Positions 35,515 to 45,957 are shown, numbered from the stretch's first letter. The stretch is DNA of 64,000 bases from JAMXLO01 sp036265005 (GCA_036265005.1 DATAPW010000390.1:1-64000), one strand, 5' to 3'. Translations and numbers: made by a program. Notes: a model not told the origin generated them from the sequence alone.

Positions 35515-36823
35515 TGAAGTAGTCCACGAACGCATCGCCGAACGCGGCGCGGAAGCAGGCATTGTCGCGCAGCGCAGCGATCGCCTCGATCAGCGATCGC
35601 GGCAGCATCGCCGCATCCGCGCTGTATGGTGCATCGGCTGACGGCCCGGGATCGCAATCGGTCGCCACGCCATCGAGACCCGCGGCGATCTGCGAGGCCA
35701 TGTAGAGATACGGGTTGGCGCCAGGCTCGCCCACACGATTCTCCAGGTGCGTTGCAGGGTTTCCCACCACGCGCACCATCGCCGCACGATTGTCGTAGGC
35801 CCATACGATGTGGTCCGGCGCCATGGAACGTGCCCGATAGCGTTTGTAGCCGTTGATCGTCGGCGTGCTGAACGCCGCAGCAGCTATCGCATGACGCAGC
35901 AAGCCGCCCATCCACGCCTGAGCCAACGGCGACAGCCCGTCCGGGCGCACGAACAGATTGCGCCCCGCGGTGTCCTCGATCGAATGATGCAGGTGCCAGC
36001 CCGATGACGCCGCATGCGGCAATTGCGGACGGCACATGAAGCTGGCGAGATAACCGGCACGCGCGCACACCTGCTTCGTCGCGCTGCGGAACAACAGCAT
36101 CAGGTCGGCGGGTTGCATTCCGGTCGTGGCGCCGAACGTGACCTCCAACTGGTTCGGCCCGAACTCGACCTCCATCGAGCGAAGCGGCAAGCCGAGTCCC
36201 TGCAGGTTGGCACGCAGGATCTCCAGCAACGGGTCCACCGCGTCGTAGCGCAATTCGGTGAGGTACTGGTAGCCGTGGTTCAGCGGAACAACTTGCGGCG
36301 GCGGCCCCGGCATGGCGATCGCATCCGCATCGGCAATGCCATCCGCCAGCTTGAGCAGGTGGAACTCGACCTCCACCCCCGCACGCCAGACGAAGCCCCG
36401 CTCGGCCAACCGATCCAGCATGCGCCGCATCACCGCGCGGCTGGAATACGGATGCGGCGTACCGTCGGTGCGATACAGGTCGCACAGGATCCAACCGCTA
36501 TGCGGCGCCCAGGGCAGCACGCGGAATGTGGCGGGATCGGCAACCATGACCATGTCGCCGGCGCCATCGCCGCCGCGTCGGAAGATCGGGAATGCGGTGC
36601 GCCCTGACAGATCCTTCAGCACCATTGTCGCCGTGCAGGTCACCCCACTCCGCAACGCGTCGGCCGCCTCAGCAGCGATCAGCGTCTTGCCGTGCACGAC
36701 GCCATGCGCGTCGGCAAAAGCGAAGCGCACGACACCGAGTTTTTCGATCTGCGCCACGACGTCCGCCGCGGCGTGCTGCTGGTCCTGCGTCCACAGCCCG
36801 TGCCGCGCGACGAAATCCGTCAC
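35432..36823 (-). CDS. Glutamine synthetase family protein (GlnA-like, probable gamma-glutamyl-amine ligase)
   Basis: 463 aa. The beta-grasp N-terminal domain is at residues about 1-110 and the catalytic domain follows. Metal and ATP residues are recognisable: GVEVEFHLL, SMEVEFGPNQLEVTF, SSGWHLHHS, NGYKRYRARSMAP and NPYLYMASQIAAGLDGV. The divergence from true GlnA (HLENRVGEPGANPYL instead of the usual Arg/Glu text) fits the branch that joins glutamate to amines other than ammonia, such as PuuA or the aniline-pathway enzyme. Its start overlaps the stop of the Rieske gene by 4 bases. Confidence 0.82.
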   Translation of the reverse strand: MTDFVARHGLWTQDQQHAAADVVAQIEKLGVVRFAFADAHGVVHGKTLIAAEAADALRSGVTCTATMVLKDLSGRTAFPIFRRGGDGAGDMVMVADPATFRVLPWAPHSGWILCDLYRTDGTPHPYSSRAVMRRMLDRLAERGFVWRAGVEVEFHLLKLADGIADADAIAMPGPPPQVVPLNHGYQYLTELRYDAVDPLLEILRANLQGLGLPLRSMEVEFGPNQLEVTFGATTGMQPADLMLLFRSATKQVCARAGYLASFMCRPQLPHAASSGWHLHHSIEDTAGRNLFVRPDGLSPLAQAWMGGLLRHAIAAAAFSTPTINGYKRYRARSMAPDHIVWAYDNRAAMVRVVGNPATHLENRVGEPGANPYLYMASQIAAGLDGVATDCDPGPSADAPYSADAAMLPRSLIEAIAALRDNACFRAAFGDAFVDYFIKLKEFEIGRFLTDVTDWEQREYFALL

Positions 36824-38154
36824 GCCGTTGCCATTGTCTCGGCCAGCCAGGGCGTGGCACGCCGGCGTTCCGCTTCCAGTGCCTGCCAGTAGCGATCCAG
36901 CCCCTCGACCGGCCCGACCGCGTCAATCGTCGCCGGACCGCCCACCATATCCGCTCCGCGGGTCAGCGGCGGGTCGCGGCCCTCGGCCACATCGTCGATC
37001 GCACGCAAGATCATGCGGCGCGCGGCGGTGATGATCCGGTCCGAATAGCCGAGATGTTCCCTGGTGCGGTCCTGGATCGCACCCATGCTCTCCACCGCCC
37101 ACTGGTCGTGCACGTTGATGTCCATGCCCATGCCGGTGAACGTCGTGCTGCGCTGCTCCTCCGGGTCGTACCCCCAGTCGTTGGAGCTGCCTGCATGCGG
37201 CACGTAATCCGGCAGCGAATGCGTTGCCAGCCGCTGCGCCCGCATCGTCGCCTTGTCCACCGGGGCGGCGAAGCTGGTGAAGATGGCATACCAGTAGCAA
37301 TGCGTGTCGTCGACCGGCACGTGCCATTGGGTAATCGACATCTCGCGGCTCATCGGAATGACGAAACCGTGCGGGAACACCATGTTGGTGATCCGCAGGT
37401 GCACCACCGTGTCGTTGATCGGACGCTGCGTGGTGATGCGCAGGCCGTATGGCGTTTCCTCGGAGTCGAGCCGCGGATTGGGCACCTCGCGCAGCAGCCG
37501 CGTCATCGGGATATCGGCGCCTATCGTCGCGGCACGGAACTGCCGTCCGTAGGCGGCATCCGACGGGTCCTCGTCGTCGAAGAACCGGTGCAGGAAGCTG
37601 GCGTGGCCGGGATCGATGCCGACCTCCAGCGCCTGGAGCCAGTTGCACGACCACAGCCCCTTGAACGCGAAGACATGGCTGTCCGGTGCCGTGAAGCAGT
37701 CGAACTCAGCGAACGGCGGTGGCTCGCCGGGCCCCATATAGGCCCAGATGATGCCGCTGCGCTCGACGCACGGGTAGGCGGGCTGGCGCACCTTGGCGTG
37801 GAACATGCTGCCGGCGGGTTCGGCAGGTTGTTGCAGGCAGGCGCCGGTGGCGTCGTACAGCCAGCCGTGGAACGGGCAGCGCAATCCGCCATCCTCGCAG
37901 CGGCCGTACGCCAGGTCGGCGCCGCGATGCGCACAGTGGCGGTGCAGCAGGCCGACGCGTCCGGATGGCTCGCGGAACAGCACGAGGTCTTCGCCCAGCA
38001 GGCGGACACGACGGACCGGGCGAGGTCCGTCCAGTTCCTCGGCGAGTGCGGCCGGTTGCCAATAGCGCCGCATCAGCGCGCCGCACGGCGTGTTGGGGCC
38101 GGTTTCGGTGATCAGCCTGTTCTTTTCGGCATCGAGCATGGCGGGTCGATCCAT
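36820..38154 (-). CDS. Rieske aromatic-ring oxygenase, alpha subunit (phthalate-dioxygenase-like)
   Basis: 444 aa. The Rieske [2Fe-2S] ligands are in HCAHRGADL and CPFHGWLYD (residues about 75-100). The mononuclear-iron site is in NWLQALEVGIDPGHASFLHR, giving Asp/His/His ligands. The start MLDAEKNRLITETGPNTPCG and overall length place it among oxygenases of the phthalate 4,5-dioxygenase type, which need a separate reductase; none is adjacent. It leads a two-gene operon with the glutamine-synthetase-like gene. Ring hydroxylation, O-demethylation or N-dealkylation are all possible reactions for this branch. Confidence 0.88.
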   Translation of the reverse strand: MDRPAMLDAEKNRLITETGPNTPCGALMRRYWQPAALAEELDGPRPVRRVRLLGEDLVLFREPSGRVGLLHRHCAHRGADLAYGRCEDGGLRCPFHGWLYDATGACLQQPAEPAGSMFHAKVRQPAYPCVERSGIIWAYMGPGEPPPFAEFDCFTAPDSHVFAFKGLWSCNWLQALEVGIDPGHASFLHRFFDDEDPSDAAYGRQFRAATIGADIPMTRLLREVPNPRLDSEETPYGLRITTQRPINDTVVHLRITNMVFPHGFVIPMSREMSITQWHVPVDDTHCYWYAIFTSFAAPVDKATMRAQRLATHSLPDYVPHAGSSNDWGYDPEEQRSTTFTGMGMDINVHDQWAVESMGAIQDRTREHLGYSDRIITAARRMILRAIDDVAEGRDPPLTRGADMVGGPATIDAVGPVEGLDRYWQALEAERRRATPWLAETMATA

Positions 38155-38404
38155 GATGGCGTGGCGAGGCGTGCAGCGACCGCCTGCCTCGCTGCGGAAG
38201 ATTGCCGTGTCGCTGGGATCCTATCAAGGAACGCCGATTTTCATGTCAGGGCCACGCGGGTGGAATCGGACTCGCTCGGGATCGCGCTACTGCTTCAGCA
38301 CGAAGGTGTACAACCTGATCGAACCATCCGGTTCGCCGCACGCTGGAACACCATCAGGTAGTCGAGCATCGGCTGCGCCCGAGCCGGGGCCTTACGATCC
38401 CGCT
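38155..38404. other. Intergenic region upstream of the Rieske gene
   Basis: 250 bases between the Rieske gene and the small decayed gene. Nothing recognisable. It must hold the promoter of the Rieske/glutamine-synthetase-like operon. Confidence 0.4.
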
Positions 38405-38704
38405 ATGGAACAGGGCGTTTCGCGGCTGGAGGACAAGTGCACGACCTGACGTCGGTGGTCGCCGGCCTCGATGCGCGGTTCATCAGCATGGACGGTCGGT
38501 TCGCCGGCATCGAGGCGCGGATGGGGCGGATGGCAAGCGCTCTCCTCGAACTCAGGACGCTGTTCACGGCGACGCTGCCGCATCTCTCGCCGAGGTGAAG
38601 GTCGGGTCGCCGAGAAGCCGAGCCGGACCTGCATGTGGGGTATCCTGGTTGTGTTGCTGACCGCCTCTGCCTGCGGCCTCGCCGGTCTCGCAGTCCTGAA
38701 ATAG
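38405..38704 (+). pseudogene. Frameshifted small coiled-coil membrane protein
   Basis: Three reading-frame pieces line up as one small protein. MEQGVSRLEDK (from 38405) would continue, if one base were restored at about 38436, into VHDLTSVVAGLDARFISMDG and ARMGRMASALLELRTLFT. After a second shift near 38590 comes GRVAEKPSRTCMWGILVVLL plus TASACGLAGLAVLK, ending at TAG 38702. Intact it would have about 99 aa: a coiled coil and a C-terminal membrane anchor, a common hypothetical layout. Alternatively the middle piece alone (GTG 38437, GGAGG five bases upstream, 53 aa) is translated. Sequencing error should also be considered. Confidence 0.5.
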
Positions 38705-38863
38705 CGCCGCGGGCGAGGCTCCCCATGCTGCGCCGCACCACCTTGCCGCGCGCCTCCTGATAGGCTAGCAACCAACCGCCTCCCGGGCCGCCGGGCACCC
38801 GGCGGGCAGCATTGCGTTCAACCTGCATCAGGCTGTTCTCCCGCCCGCGTCAAGGACACCAAC

Positions 38864-39817
38864 ATGGCCCGCAACAAGATCGCCCTGATTGGCGCCGGCA
38901 ACATCGGCGGCACCCTGGCCCACCTCATCGGCCTCAAGGAACTCGGCGACATCGTGCTGTTCGACGTGTTCGGCGGGGTCGCCGCCGGCAAGGCGCTAGA
39001 CATCATGCAGTCCGGCCCGGTGGACGGGTTCGACGCGCTGATGACCGGCGGCTCCGACTACTCGGCGATCAAGGGCTCGGACGTGGTGATCGTCACCGCG
39101 GGCTTTCCGCGCACCCCGGGCATGTCGCGCGACGACCTGATCGGCAAGAACGCGGGCGTGATCGCCGAGGTGGCGGCGGGGATCAAGGCCAATTGTCCCG
39201 ACGCATTCGTGATCTGCATCACCAATCCGCTGGATGCGATGGTCTGGGTGATGAAGCTGAAATCCGGCCTGCCCGCCAATCGCGTCGTCGGCATGGCCGG
39301 CATCCTCGACAGTTCCCGCTTCCGGCTGTTCCTGGCGCAGGAGTTCGGTGTGTCGGTCGAGGACGTGACCGCGTTCGTACTCGGCGGCCATGGGGACACG
39401 ATGGTGCCGCTGACCCGATACTCCACCGTGGCGGGGATTCCGGTGCCGGACCTGATCAAGATGGGCTGGACGACGCAGGCGAAGATCGACGCGATCGTGA
39501 AGCGCACGGCGGACGGCGGTGGCGAAATCGTCAAGCTGCTGGAGCGCGGCAGCGCGTTCTATGCGCCGGCGGCATCGGCGGTGGCGATGGCGGAGAGCTA
39601 CCTGAAGGACAAGAAGCGCGTGCTGCCGTGTGCGGCGTACCTGAACGGCGAATACGGGCTCAAGGATGTTTATATCGGCGTGCCGGTGGTCATCGGCGCC
39701 GGCGGCGTCGAGCGGATCGTCGAGATCGACATGAACGCCGAGGAGAAGGCGGCGTTCGACAAGTCGTGTGCGGCAGTCAAGGACCTGGTCGAGGCGGCGA
39801 AGAAGCTCATCGGCTGA
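38864..39817 (+). CDS. mdh: Malate dehydrogenase
   Basis: 317 aa, NAD-dependent, of the LDH-like MDH type found in alphaproteobacteria. NAD loop IALIGAGNIGGTLAHL with D in IVLFD; substrate Arg in GFPRTPGMSRDDL; catalytic His in GGHGDTMVPLTRYSTVAG near residue 176. AAGGA lies about eight bases before ATG. First gene of mdh-sucC-sucD, converting malate to oxaloacetate; the gap to sucC is filled by a family A repeat. Confidence 0.97.
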   Translation: MARNKIALIGAGNIGGTLAHLIGLKELGDIVLFDVFGGVAAGKALDIMQSGPVDGFDALMTGGSDYSAIKGSDVVIVTAGFPRTPGMSRDDLIGKNAGVIAEVAAGIKANCPDAFVICITNPLDAMVWVMKLKSGLPANRVVGMAGILDSSRFRLFLAQEFGVSVEDVTAFVLGGHGDTMVPLTRYSTVAGIPVPDLIKMGWTTQAKIDAIVKRTADGGGEIVKLLERGSAFYAPAASAVAMAESYLKDKKRVLPCAAYLNGEYGLKDVYIGVPVVIGAGGVERIVEIDMNAEEKAAFDKSCAAVKDLVEAAKKLIG

Positions 39818-39845
39818 TTTGCGGATGTGGACGCACCATAATTGG

Positions 39846-39930
39846 CATGGCCGGGTCTGGCCCGGCCACCCACGTCTGCGCTGCGGACGCCACGGAAGGA
39901 CGTGCATGTCCGGGCCACTCCCGGCCATGA
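39846..39930. repeat. Family A palindromic repeat between mdh and sucC
   Basis: CATGGCCGGGTCTGGCCCGG at the left, CGGGCCACTCCCGGCCATGA at the right; inverted complements about 85 bases across. It ends 19 bases before the sucC start and would form a hairpin in the mdh-sucC message. Confidence 0.8.
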
Positions 39931-39949
39931 CGGTAAGGGCGAGCCACAC

Positions 39950-41146
<1,197 letters not shown>

Positions 41147-41147
41147 C

Positions 41148-42023
41148 ATGGCCGTTCTGGTTGACGCCAATACACGTGTCATTACGCAGGGCTTCACCGG
41201 CGCGCAGGGCACGTTCCATTCCGAGCAGGCGATCGCCTACGGCACCAAGATGGTCGGCGGCGTCACACCGGGCAAGGGCGGCACCAGGCACCTCGAGCTG
41301 CCGGTGTTCGACACGGTGTGGGAGGCGCGCGAGAAGACCGGCGCCACCGCCACCGCGATCTATGTGCCGCCGCCTTACGCTGCCGATGCCATCCTGGAAG
41401 CGATCGATGCGGAAATCCCGCTGGTGGTGTGCATCACCGAAGGCATTCCGGTGCTCGACATGGTGAAGGTGAAGCGCGCGCTGACCGGGTCGAAGTCGCG
41501 CCTGATCGGGCCGAACTGTCCGGGCGTCATCACGCCCGACGCGTGCAAGATCGGCATCATGCCGGGCCACATCCATCGCCGCGGCTCGGTGGGGATCGTG
41601 TCGCGCTCCGGCACGCTGACCTACGAGGCTGTGGCGCAGACAACGGCGGCCGGCCTGGGGCAGAGCACCTGCGTCGGCATCGGCGGCGATCCGGTGAAAG
41701 GCACCGACTTCATCGAAATCCTCGAGATGTTCCTGGCCGATGACGAGACCAGGCAGATCGTGCTGATCGGCGAGATCGGCGGCCAGAGCGAGATCGAGGC
41801 TGCGGAATTCCTGGCGCGCCATCCGGTCAAGAAGCCGACGGTGGGCTTCATCGCCGGCGCGACGGCACCGCCGGGCCGACGCATGGGCCATGCCGGCGCG
41901 GTGATCTCCGGCGGTCGCGACACGGCCGCGGCGAAGATGGAGGTGATGCGCGCCGCCGGCATCCATGTGGCCGACAGCCCTGCGGCGCTGGGCTCAACGA
42001 TGGTCGCGGTGCTGAAGGGCTGA
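41148..42023 (+). CDS. sucD: Succinyl-CoA synthetase, alpha subunit
   Basis: 291 aa. CoA-binding Rossmann domain (TQGFTGAQGTFHSEQAIAYG) at the start, GPNCPGVITP in the middle, and the phosphorylated His in GHAGAVISGG near residue 249. Complete and normal in length. In many relatives sucA follows directly; here the next 10 kb are unrelated genes. Confidence 0.97.
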   Translation: MAVLVDANTRVITQGFTGAQGTFHSEQAIAYGTKMVGGVTPGKGGTRHLELPVFDTVWEAREKTGATATAIYVPPPYAADAILEAIDAEIPLVVCITEGIPVLDMVKVKRALTGSKSRLIGPNCPGVITPDACKIGIMPGHIHRRGSVGIVSRSGTLTYEAVAQTTAAGLGQSTCVGIGGDPVKGTDFIEILEMFLADDETRQIVLIGEIGGQSEIEAAEFLARHPVKKPTVGFIAGATAPPGRRMGHAGAVISGGRDTAAAKMEVMRAAGIHVADSPAALGSTMVAVLKG

Positions 42024-42059
42024 TCCCAACGCTCGTTGCGCGCGACTCATTCCCGCTTG

Positions 42060-42078
42060 TCATGGCCGGGCGTGTCCC
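42060..42078. repeat. Family A repeat, truncated
   Basis: TCATGGCCGGGCGTGTCCC after sucD; the matching right arm is missing. It shares the CCAACGCTCGTTG leader with the copy at 12705. Confidence 0.55.
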
Positions 42079-42149
42079 GAGGTTTGGTGTGAGGCGGCTG
42101 CGCCGCCAGCATCCTTGAGCGCCGCAATCCACTCGGCGCGCGAAGCCGA

Positions 42150-43730
42150 TCACACGCGCCGCACGTTCCAGAAATATGGCCCGGTTGCTTCGATGACCCC
42201 GGCCAGATTGCTGCGATAAGCGGTGCGGATCTGGAACGTGCCGAGTGGAATGCATGGCACCATCTCGAACGCCCGCTTGTGGATCTCCAGCACCGTCGCA
42301 TCGCGTTCCTCCGGCGTGGATGCCTCCACGAATCGGCGGGTCAGCACCTCCATCTCGTCGTCCTTGTACCAACCGAACCAGGCGGTGGGACCCAGGCCGC
42401 GGATCTGGCTGTGCTCGACCGGCGTGAAGCGGATCGTCGAGGGCGCCCAGGTGTGCAGGATCGACCAGCCGCCCTTCTCCACCGGCTCGCGCGACACGCG
42501 GCGCTGCACCACGGTGCCCCAGTCGGTCGCCACCATCTCGACGTTCATGCCGATCTTCACCAGCAGGTCGTGCGTCACGTCACCCAGCGGCCCCACCGTG
42601 GTCAGGTCGGTCGGGTTGAGCAGTACCACCTTCTCGCCGTTGTAGCCGGAAGCAGCCAGCATCGCCTTTGCCTTCGCGACATCGCCCTGCATCGCCTCGG
42701 CGCCGACCTCCTGGCCGTAACGGCTGCCGCACGGAAACATCGACTTGCAGGTCTGGTAGGCGCTCGCATCGCCGCCGGTGACCGAAGCCATGTAGTCGGC
42801 CTGGTTCACGCCCATGATCACCGCGCGCCGCACCGCCACGTTGTTGAACGGCGGATGCAGGTGGTTGAAACGCAGCACGCCGTTGTAGCCGGTGGGGTTG
42901 TGCGAGCCGATGCGGATGTCGCGATTGCGCCGGAGCAAGGGAACCAGGTCCGGCTGCACCTGCTCGTACCAGTCCACTTCGCCGGCCTGCAACGCTGCCG
43001 CCGCAGTCGCGGAGTCCGGAATCACCCGCCACTCGATGCGATCGAAATAGGCGACCTTGTTGCCGATCATCCACTCGGCTGGTTCCTGGCGCGGCACATA
43101 GTCCGGGTTGCGGGCATACGCGGCGTGCGCCCCGGCGACGAACTCGTCTGGCAGGAACCGGTACGGACCGGAACCGATCGTCTCGGTGATCTGCTTGAAC
43201 GGGTCGGTCCTGGCGATGTGCTCCGGCATGATGAACGCAACCGAGGCGCCGCCGCGGGCGATCGCATCGATGAAGATCGGAATTGGCCGCTTGAGCGTGA
43301 TCTTCAGCGTGCGGTCATCCTGAGCGCTGCAGTCATCGACGTACTGCCAGACCGTCTGGCCGATCGTCTCGCGCGCCGCCCAACGCTTCAGGCTGGGGGC
43401 GCAATCCTGCGCCCGCACTGGTTCGCCGTTATGGAACTTCAGGCCGTCGCGCAGCGTGATGAGGTAGGTCCGGCCATCGTCGGACAGCGTGTAGCCCTCC
43501 GCCATCTGCGGCCCGGCCTCGAGATTGCCGTTGATGCCGAACAGCAGGTCGTAGACCGCCCAGCCGTGGTTCACCGTCGGCTGCGCAGTGGTGAAGATCG
43601 GATCGAGCAGCGTCAGGTTGGCCTGTGGCACGAAGCGCAGGGTGCGCGCGCCGGCCGGCTGGCCGATGGCGACGGACGTCGGCAGTGCGATGGCGGCAGC
43701 CGAAGCCTGCAGGAAGGTTCTGCGCTTCAC
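42150..43730 (-). CDS. ABC transporter substrate-binding protein, peptide/nickel (DppA/family 5) type
   Basis: About 526 aa, exported. Starts with GTG preceded by GGGAGGA; KRRTFLQASAAAIALP is a Tat-like or Sec signal. Family-5 features are PQMAEGYTLSDDGRTYLITL, RDGLKFHNGEP and ETIGSGPYRFLP. It should bind an oligopeptide, opine, glycoside or similar solute for an ABC importer, but no permease or ATPase is adjacent, so it must use one encoded elsewhere. It is divergent from a TetR regulator, 129 bases away. Confidence 0.88.
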   Translation of the reverse strand: MKRRTFLQASAAAIALPTSVAIGQPAGARTLRFVPQANLTLLDPIFTTAQPTVNHGWAVYDLLFGINGNLEAGPQMAEGYTLSDDGRTYLITLRDGLKFHNGEPVRAQDCAPSLKRWAARETIGQTVWQYVDDCSAQDDRTLKITLKRPIPIFIDAIARGGASVAFIMPEHIARTDPFKQITETIGSGPYRFLPDEFVAGAHAAYARNPDYVPRQEPAEWMIGNKVAYFDRIEWRVIPDSATAAAALQAGEVDWYEQVQPDLVPLLRRNRDIRIGSHNPTGYNGVLRFNHLHPPFNNVAVRRAVIMGVNQADYMASVTGGDASAYQTCKSMFPCGSRYGQEVGAEAMQGDVAKAKAMLAASGYNGEKVVLLNPTDLTTVGPLGDVTHDLLVKIGMNVEMVATDWGTVVQRRVSREPVEKGGWSILHTWAPSTIRFTPVEHSQIRGLGPTAWFGWYKDDEMEVLTRRFVEASTPEERDATVLEIHKRAFEMVPCIPLGTFQIRTAYRSNLAGVIEATGPYFWNVRRV

Positions 43731-43859
43731 GGATTTGTCCTCCCGGGACGCGTTGTGCGGCGTGGCCCTCGTGGGCGGGACCCTCTTGCCGTCGTATAGC
43801 ATCGATGCTGCCGGATGACCTGCTGGATCGCCGGCACGGACAATGTAAAACTCCTTCAC

Positions 43860-44504
43860 ATGAGTTGGTCCGGATCAGGCGGCTACGAACGTCGCGGCTA
43901 CCACCACGGCAACCTGCGCGAGGCGCTGGTCGAGGCGGCGCTGGCGTTGATTGCCGAGAAGGGGCCGGCCGGGTTCACCATCGCCGAAGCCGCGCGGCTG
44001 GCGGGCGTCAGCCCGGCCGCGCCGTACCGGCACTTCCGCGATGCCGAGGCCCTGCTGGCGGAGGTGGCACTGCGCGGCTTCGAACGGTTTGCCGCGGTGC
44101 TCGCAGCCGCATGGAATGATGGCGCGCCCGATCCGCAGCATGCCTTCGAGGCGCTCGGCCCCGCCTATCTCGCCTTTGCCCGCGACGAGCCGGCCTACTA
44201 CGCGGCCATGTTCGAAACGCGCATCGCCTTCGACGCACATCCCGGTCTGCGCGCGGCCGGCGATCGTGCCTTCGGCATTCTGCGCGAGGCGGCCGAGCGG
44301 CTCACAGCCACGCTGCCGCGCGACAGGCGGCCACCGTCGCTGATGATGGCCCTGCACATGTGGGCGCTGTCGCATGGCATCGCCTCGCTGTTCGTGCGGG
44401 CCGACCCGTCGCGTCGCAGACTGCCGATGTCGCCGGAGGATCTGCTGGAGGCAGGCGTGCTGATCTACCTGCGGAGCCTCGGGCTGGCGGGCAGCCCCGG
44501 ATAG
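43860..44504 (+). CDS. TetR family transcriptional regulator
   Basis: 214 aa. The helix-turn-helix is at residues about 10-57 (YHHGNLREALVEAALALIAE, then FTIAEAARLAGVSPAAPYRHF). The C-terminal ligand domain is of the WHG type (FARDEPAYYAAMFE, ALHMWALSHGIASLF). The ATG has no clear ribosome site; a weak inverted repeat AACTC-8-GAGTT (43849-43866) spans the start and could be an operator. It probably controls itself and the divergent substrate-binding protein gene. Confidence 0.85.
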   Translation: MSWSGSGGYERRGYHHGNLREALVEAALALIAEKGPAGFTIAEAARLAGVSPAAPYRHFRDAEALLAEVALRGFERFAAVLAAAWNDGAPDPQHAFEALGPAYLAFARDEPAYYAAMFETRIAFDAHPGLRAAGDRAFGILREAAERLTATLPRDRRPPSLMMALHMWALSHGIASLFVRADPSRRRLPMSPEDLLEAGVLIYLRSLGLAGSPG

Positions 44505-44720
44505 TTCGTCAGTGGCGCGCGGCGGCGGCGCGCTCGGTACCCGGCCGCACCGGTTATCGTTGGTATCACGCTACGAATGCCGCGCTTCTCACGATCGGTT
44601 GGGCGCGATCGGCTAGCAGCCGGCGGGGCAGCGAGGCGACGCCAGGCGAGCGAGTATCCTCACCCTGTCCTGCACGAAGGCTTCGACCTGCCATGAAAAA
44701 CCAACGGTGGGGGCAATGGT

Positions 44721-45857
44721 ATGTCAGTGACGGTGATGCAGACGCCACTGCAGAAGTGGCAAGCGGCTGTCGCCGCTTCGGTGACGGCGCCCTCACAGAG
44801 ACTCAATGAGGTCACCGGTGCGTTCCAGACCTACGAGGGCGACAAGAGCCAAGCCAATCTCACCGACCTGGCGGCGAAATTCCAACTCTGGCGAACCACC
44901 GGCAACCTTCGCGAGCGGGCGGAGCTGGTCAACGCGTCACACAACCTGGAACTGTTCATCGCCGCGGCGGAAAAGGCCAATCGGGTCATTGTCACCCGCG
45001 CCCGCGATATCGGCACCAACCGGTTCTACGACCTGGTGAAGCCGGTACCGACCACCATCATCAATGAATGCGGTGGTCCGATTTCGCCCGACCGGGAACT
45101 GCCGCCATTGGTCCCATCCGAGGTCCAGAAGATCAACGAAGCATTCGCGCGTGCGCAATTCGCGGCGGTGGCAGCACGCGACGCGCTGACCGGGGTCAGC
45201 CCCAAATTGGTCACCGGCAGGACCATCGGCGGCCAAGCGATCAACACCAGTGGCCGCACACCTGGGGCCTCGCCGACCATGACCACCTACACGAAGTTCT
45301 TCGGCGCATGGGACCAGGAGCGCTTCACCAAGGTGCTGACCGGCTTCGAAGCGATCTGCGACGGGTTCGATGCCAAGGTCCAGCTCTACGACATTCGCAA
45401 CGCCAACAACGGCCCGCTCTGGTTCGCCGCGTGCTATCCGGGCCAAATCACCCGCGACCACAATCGCCGCGCGACGAGCCAGGTGCGGATGGTGATGGGT
45501 CGCGTGTTCTTCATCGACTCGGTTCCGCGGCGCAGCGCGGGCGGCGCATTCAATGCGCAGGCCGCGTTCACGGCCACCAGCGATGCCACTGTCGGCACCT
45601 TTGTGCATGAACTTGCGCACGGGACATTCATGGCCATCGACGCACCAATCGTCGATGCCCGCGGCAACTGGACACTGGCCCCGATCAGCATGGTGCCGGG
45701 TAACCCGGACTACGGGCAATCGCCTGATGCCACCAACAATCAGAGTGCGACGCCGGCAAACGATGCCCTTCTGGCCAGCTTCTTCCCCGACATCGCGATC
45801 CTCAATGCCGACAACTACGGCCAGTTCGCGCGCGAGGTCGCCGGCTGGTCGACCTGA
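44721..45857 (+). CDS. M35-like Asp-zincin metallopeptidase
   Basis: 378 aa. The zinc motif HExxH is FVHELAHGTFM near residue 296, and NADNYGQFAREV near the C-terminus (about residue 363) supplies the third, Asp-type ligand of deuterolysin/Lys-specific metalloendopeptidases. An N-terminal helical region (residues 1-90) is of unknown type. There is no obvious signal peptide, unlike secreted fungal and Aeromonas relatives, so export may use another route or the target may be internal. GGGGG lies nine bases before ATG. Lower G+C than the TCA genes suggests acquisition. Confidence 0.75.
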   Translation: MSVTVMQTPLQKWQAAVAASVTAPSQRLNEVTGAFQTYEGDKSQANLTDLAAKFQLWRTTGNLRERAELVNASHNLELFIAAAEKANRVIVTRARDIGTNRFYDLVKPVPTTIINECGGPISPDRELPPLVPSEVQKINEAFARAQFAAVAARDALTGVSPKLVTGRTIGGQAINTSGRTPGASPTMTTYTKFFGAWDQERFTKVLTGFEAICDGFDAKVQLYDIRNANNGPLWFAACYPGQITRDHNRRATSQVRMVMGRVFFIDSVPRRSAGGAFNAQAAFTATSDATVGTFVHELAHGTFMAIDAPIVDARGNWTLAPISMVPGNPDYGQSPDATNNQSATPANDALLASFFPDIAILNADNYGQFAREVAGWST

Positions 45858-45922
45858 CGCGCCGAGCCCGGGCAACTTGGGGAGCCAACCAAAGGCCTTG
45901 ACGGCAGGCTCGTCGAGCGCAT

Positions 45923-45941
45923 ATGTAAATGTGTCTTACAT
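45923..45941. promoter_or_regulatory. Palindromic operator candidate upstream of DUF2852 gene
   Basis: ATGTAA-7-TTACAT is a perfect 6-bp-arm palindrome, 17 bases before the gene's ATG, in an A+T-rich patch that also reads TGTGTCTTACATTCACA. It resembles binding sites of dimeric repressors; the protein is unknown. Confidence 0.45.
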
Positions 45942-45957
45942 TCACATGAGGACCGCC

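Noticed and set aside
42060..42078. Considered as a terminator for sucD
   Set aside because: Only one arm of the family A repeat is present, so no stable stem forms.
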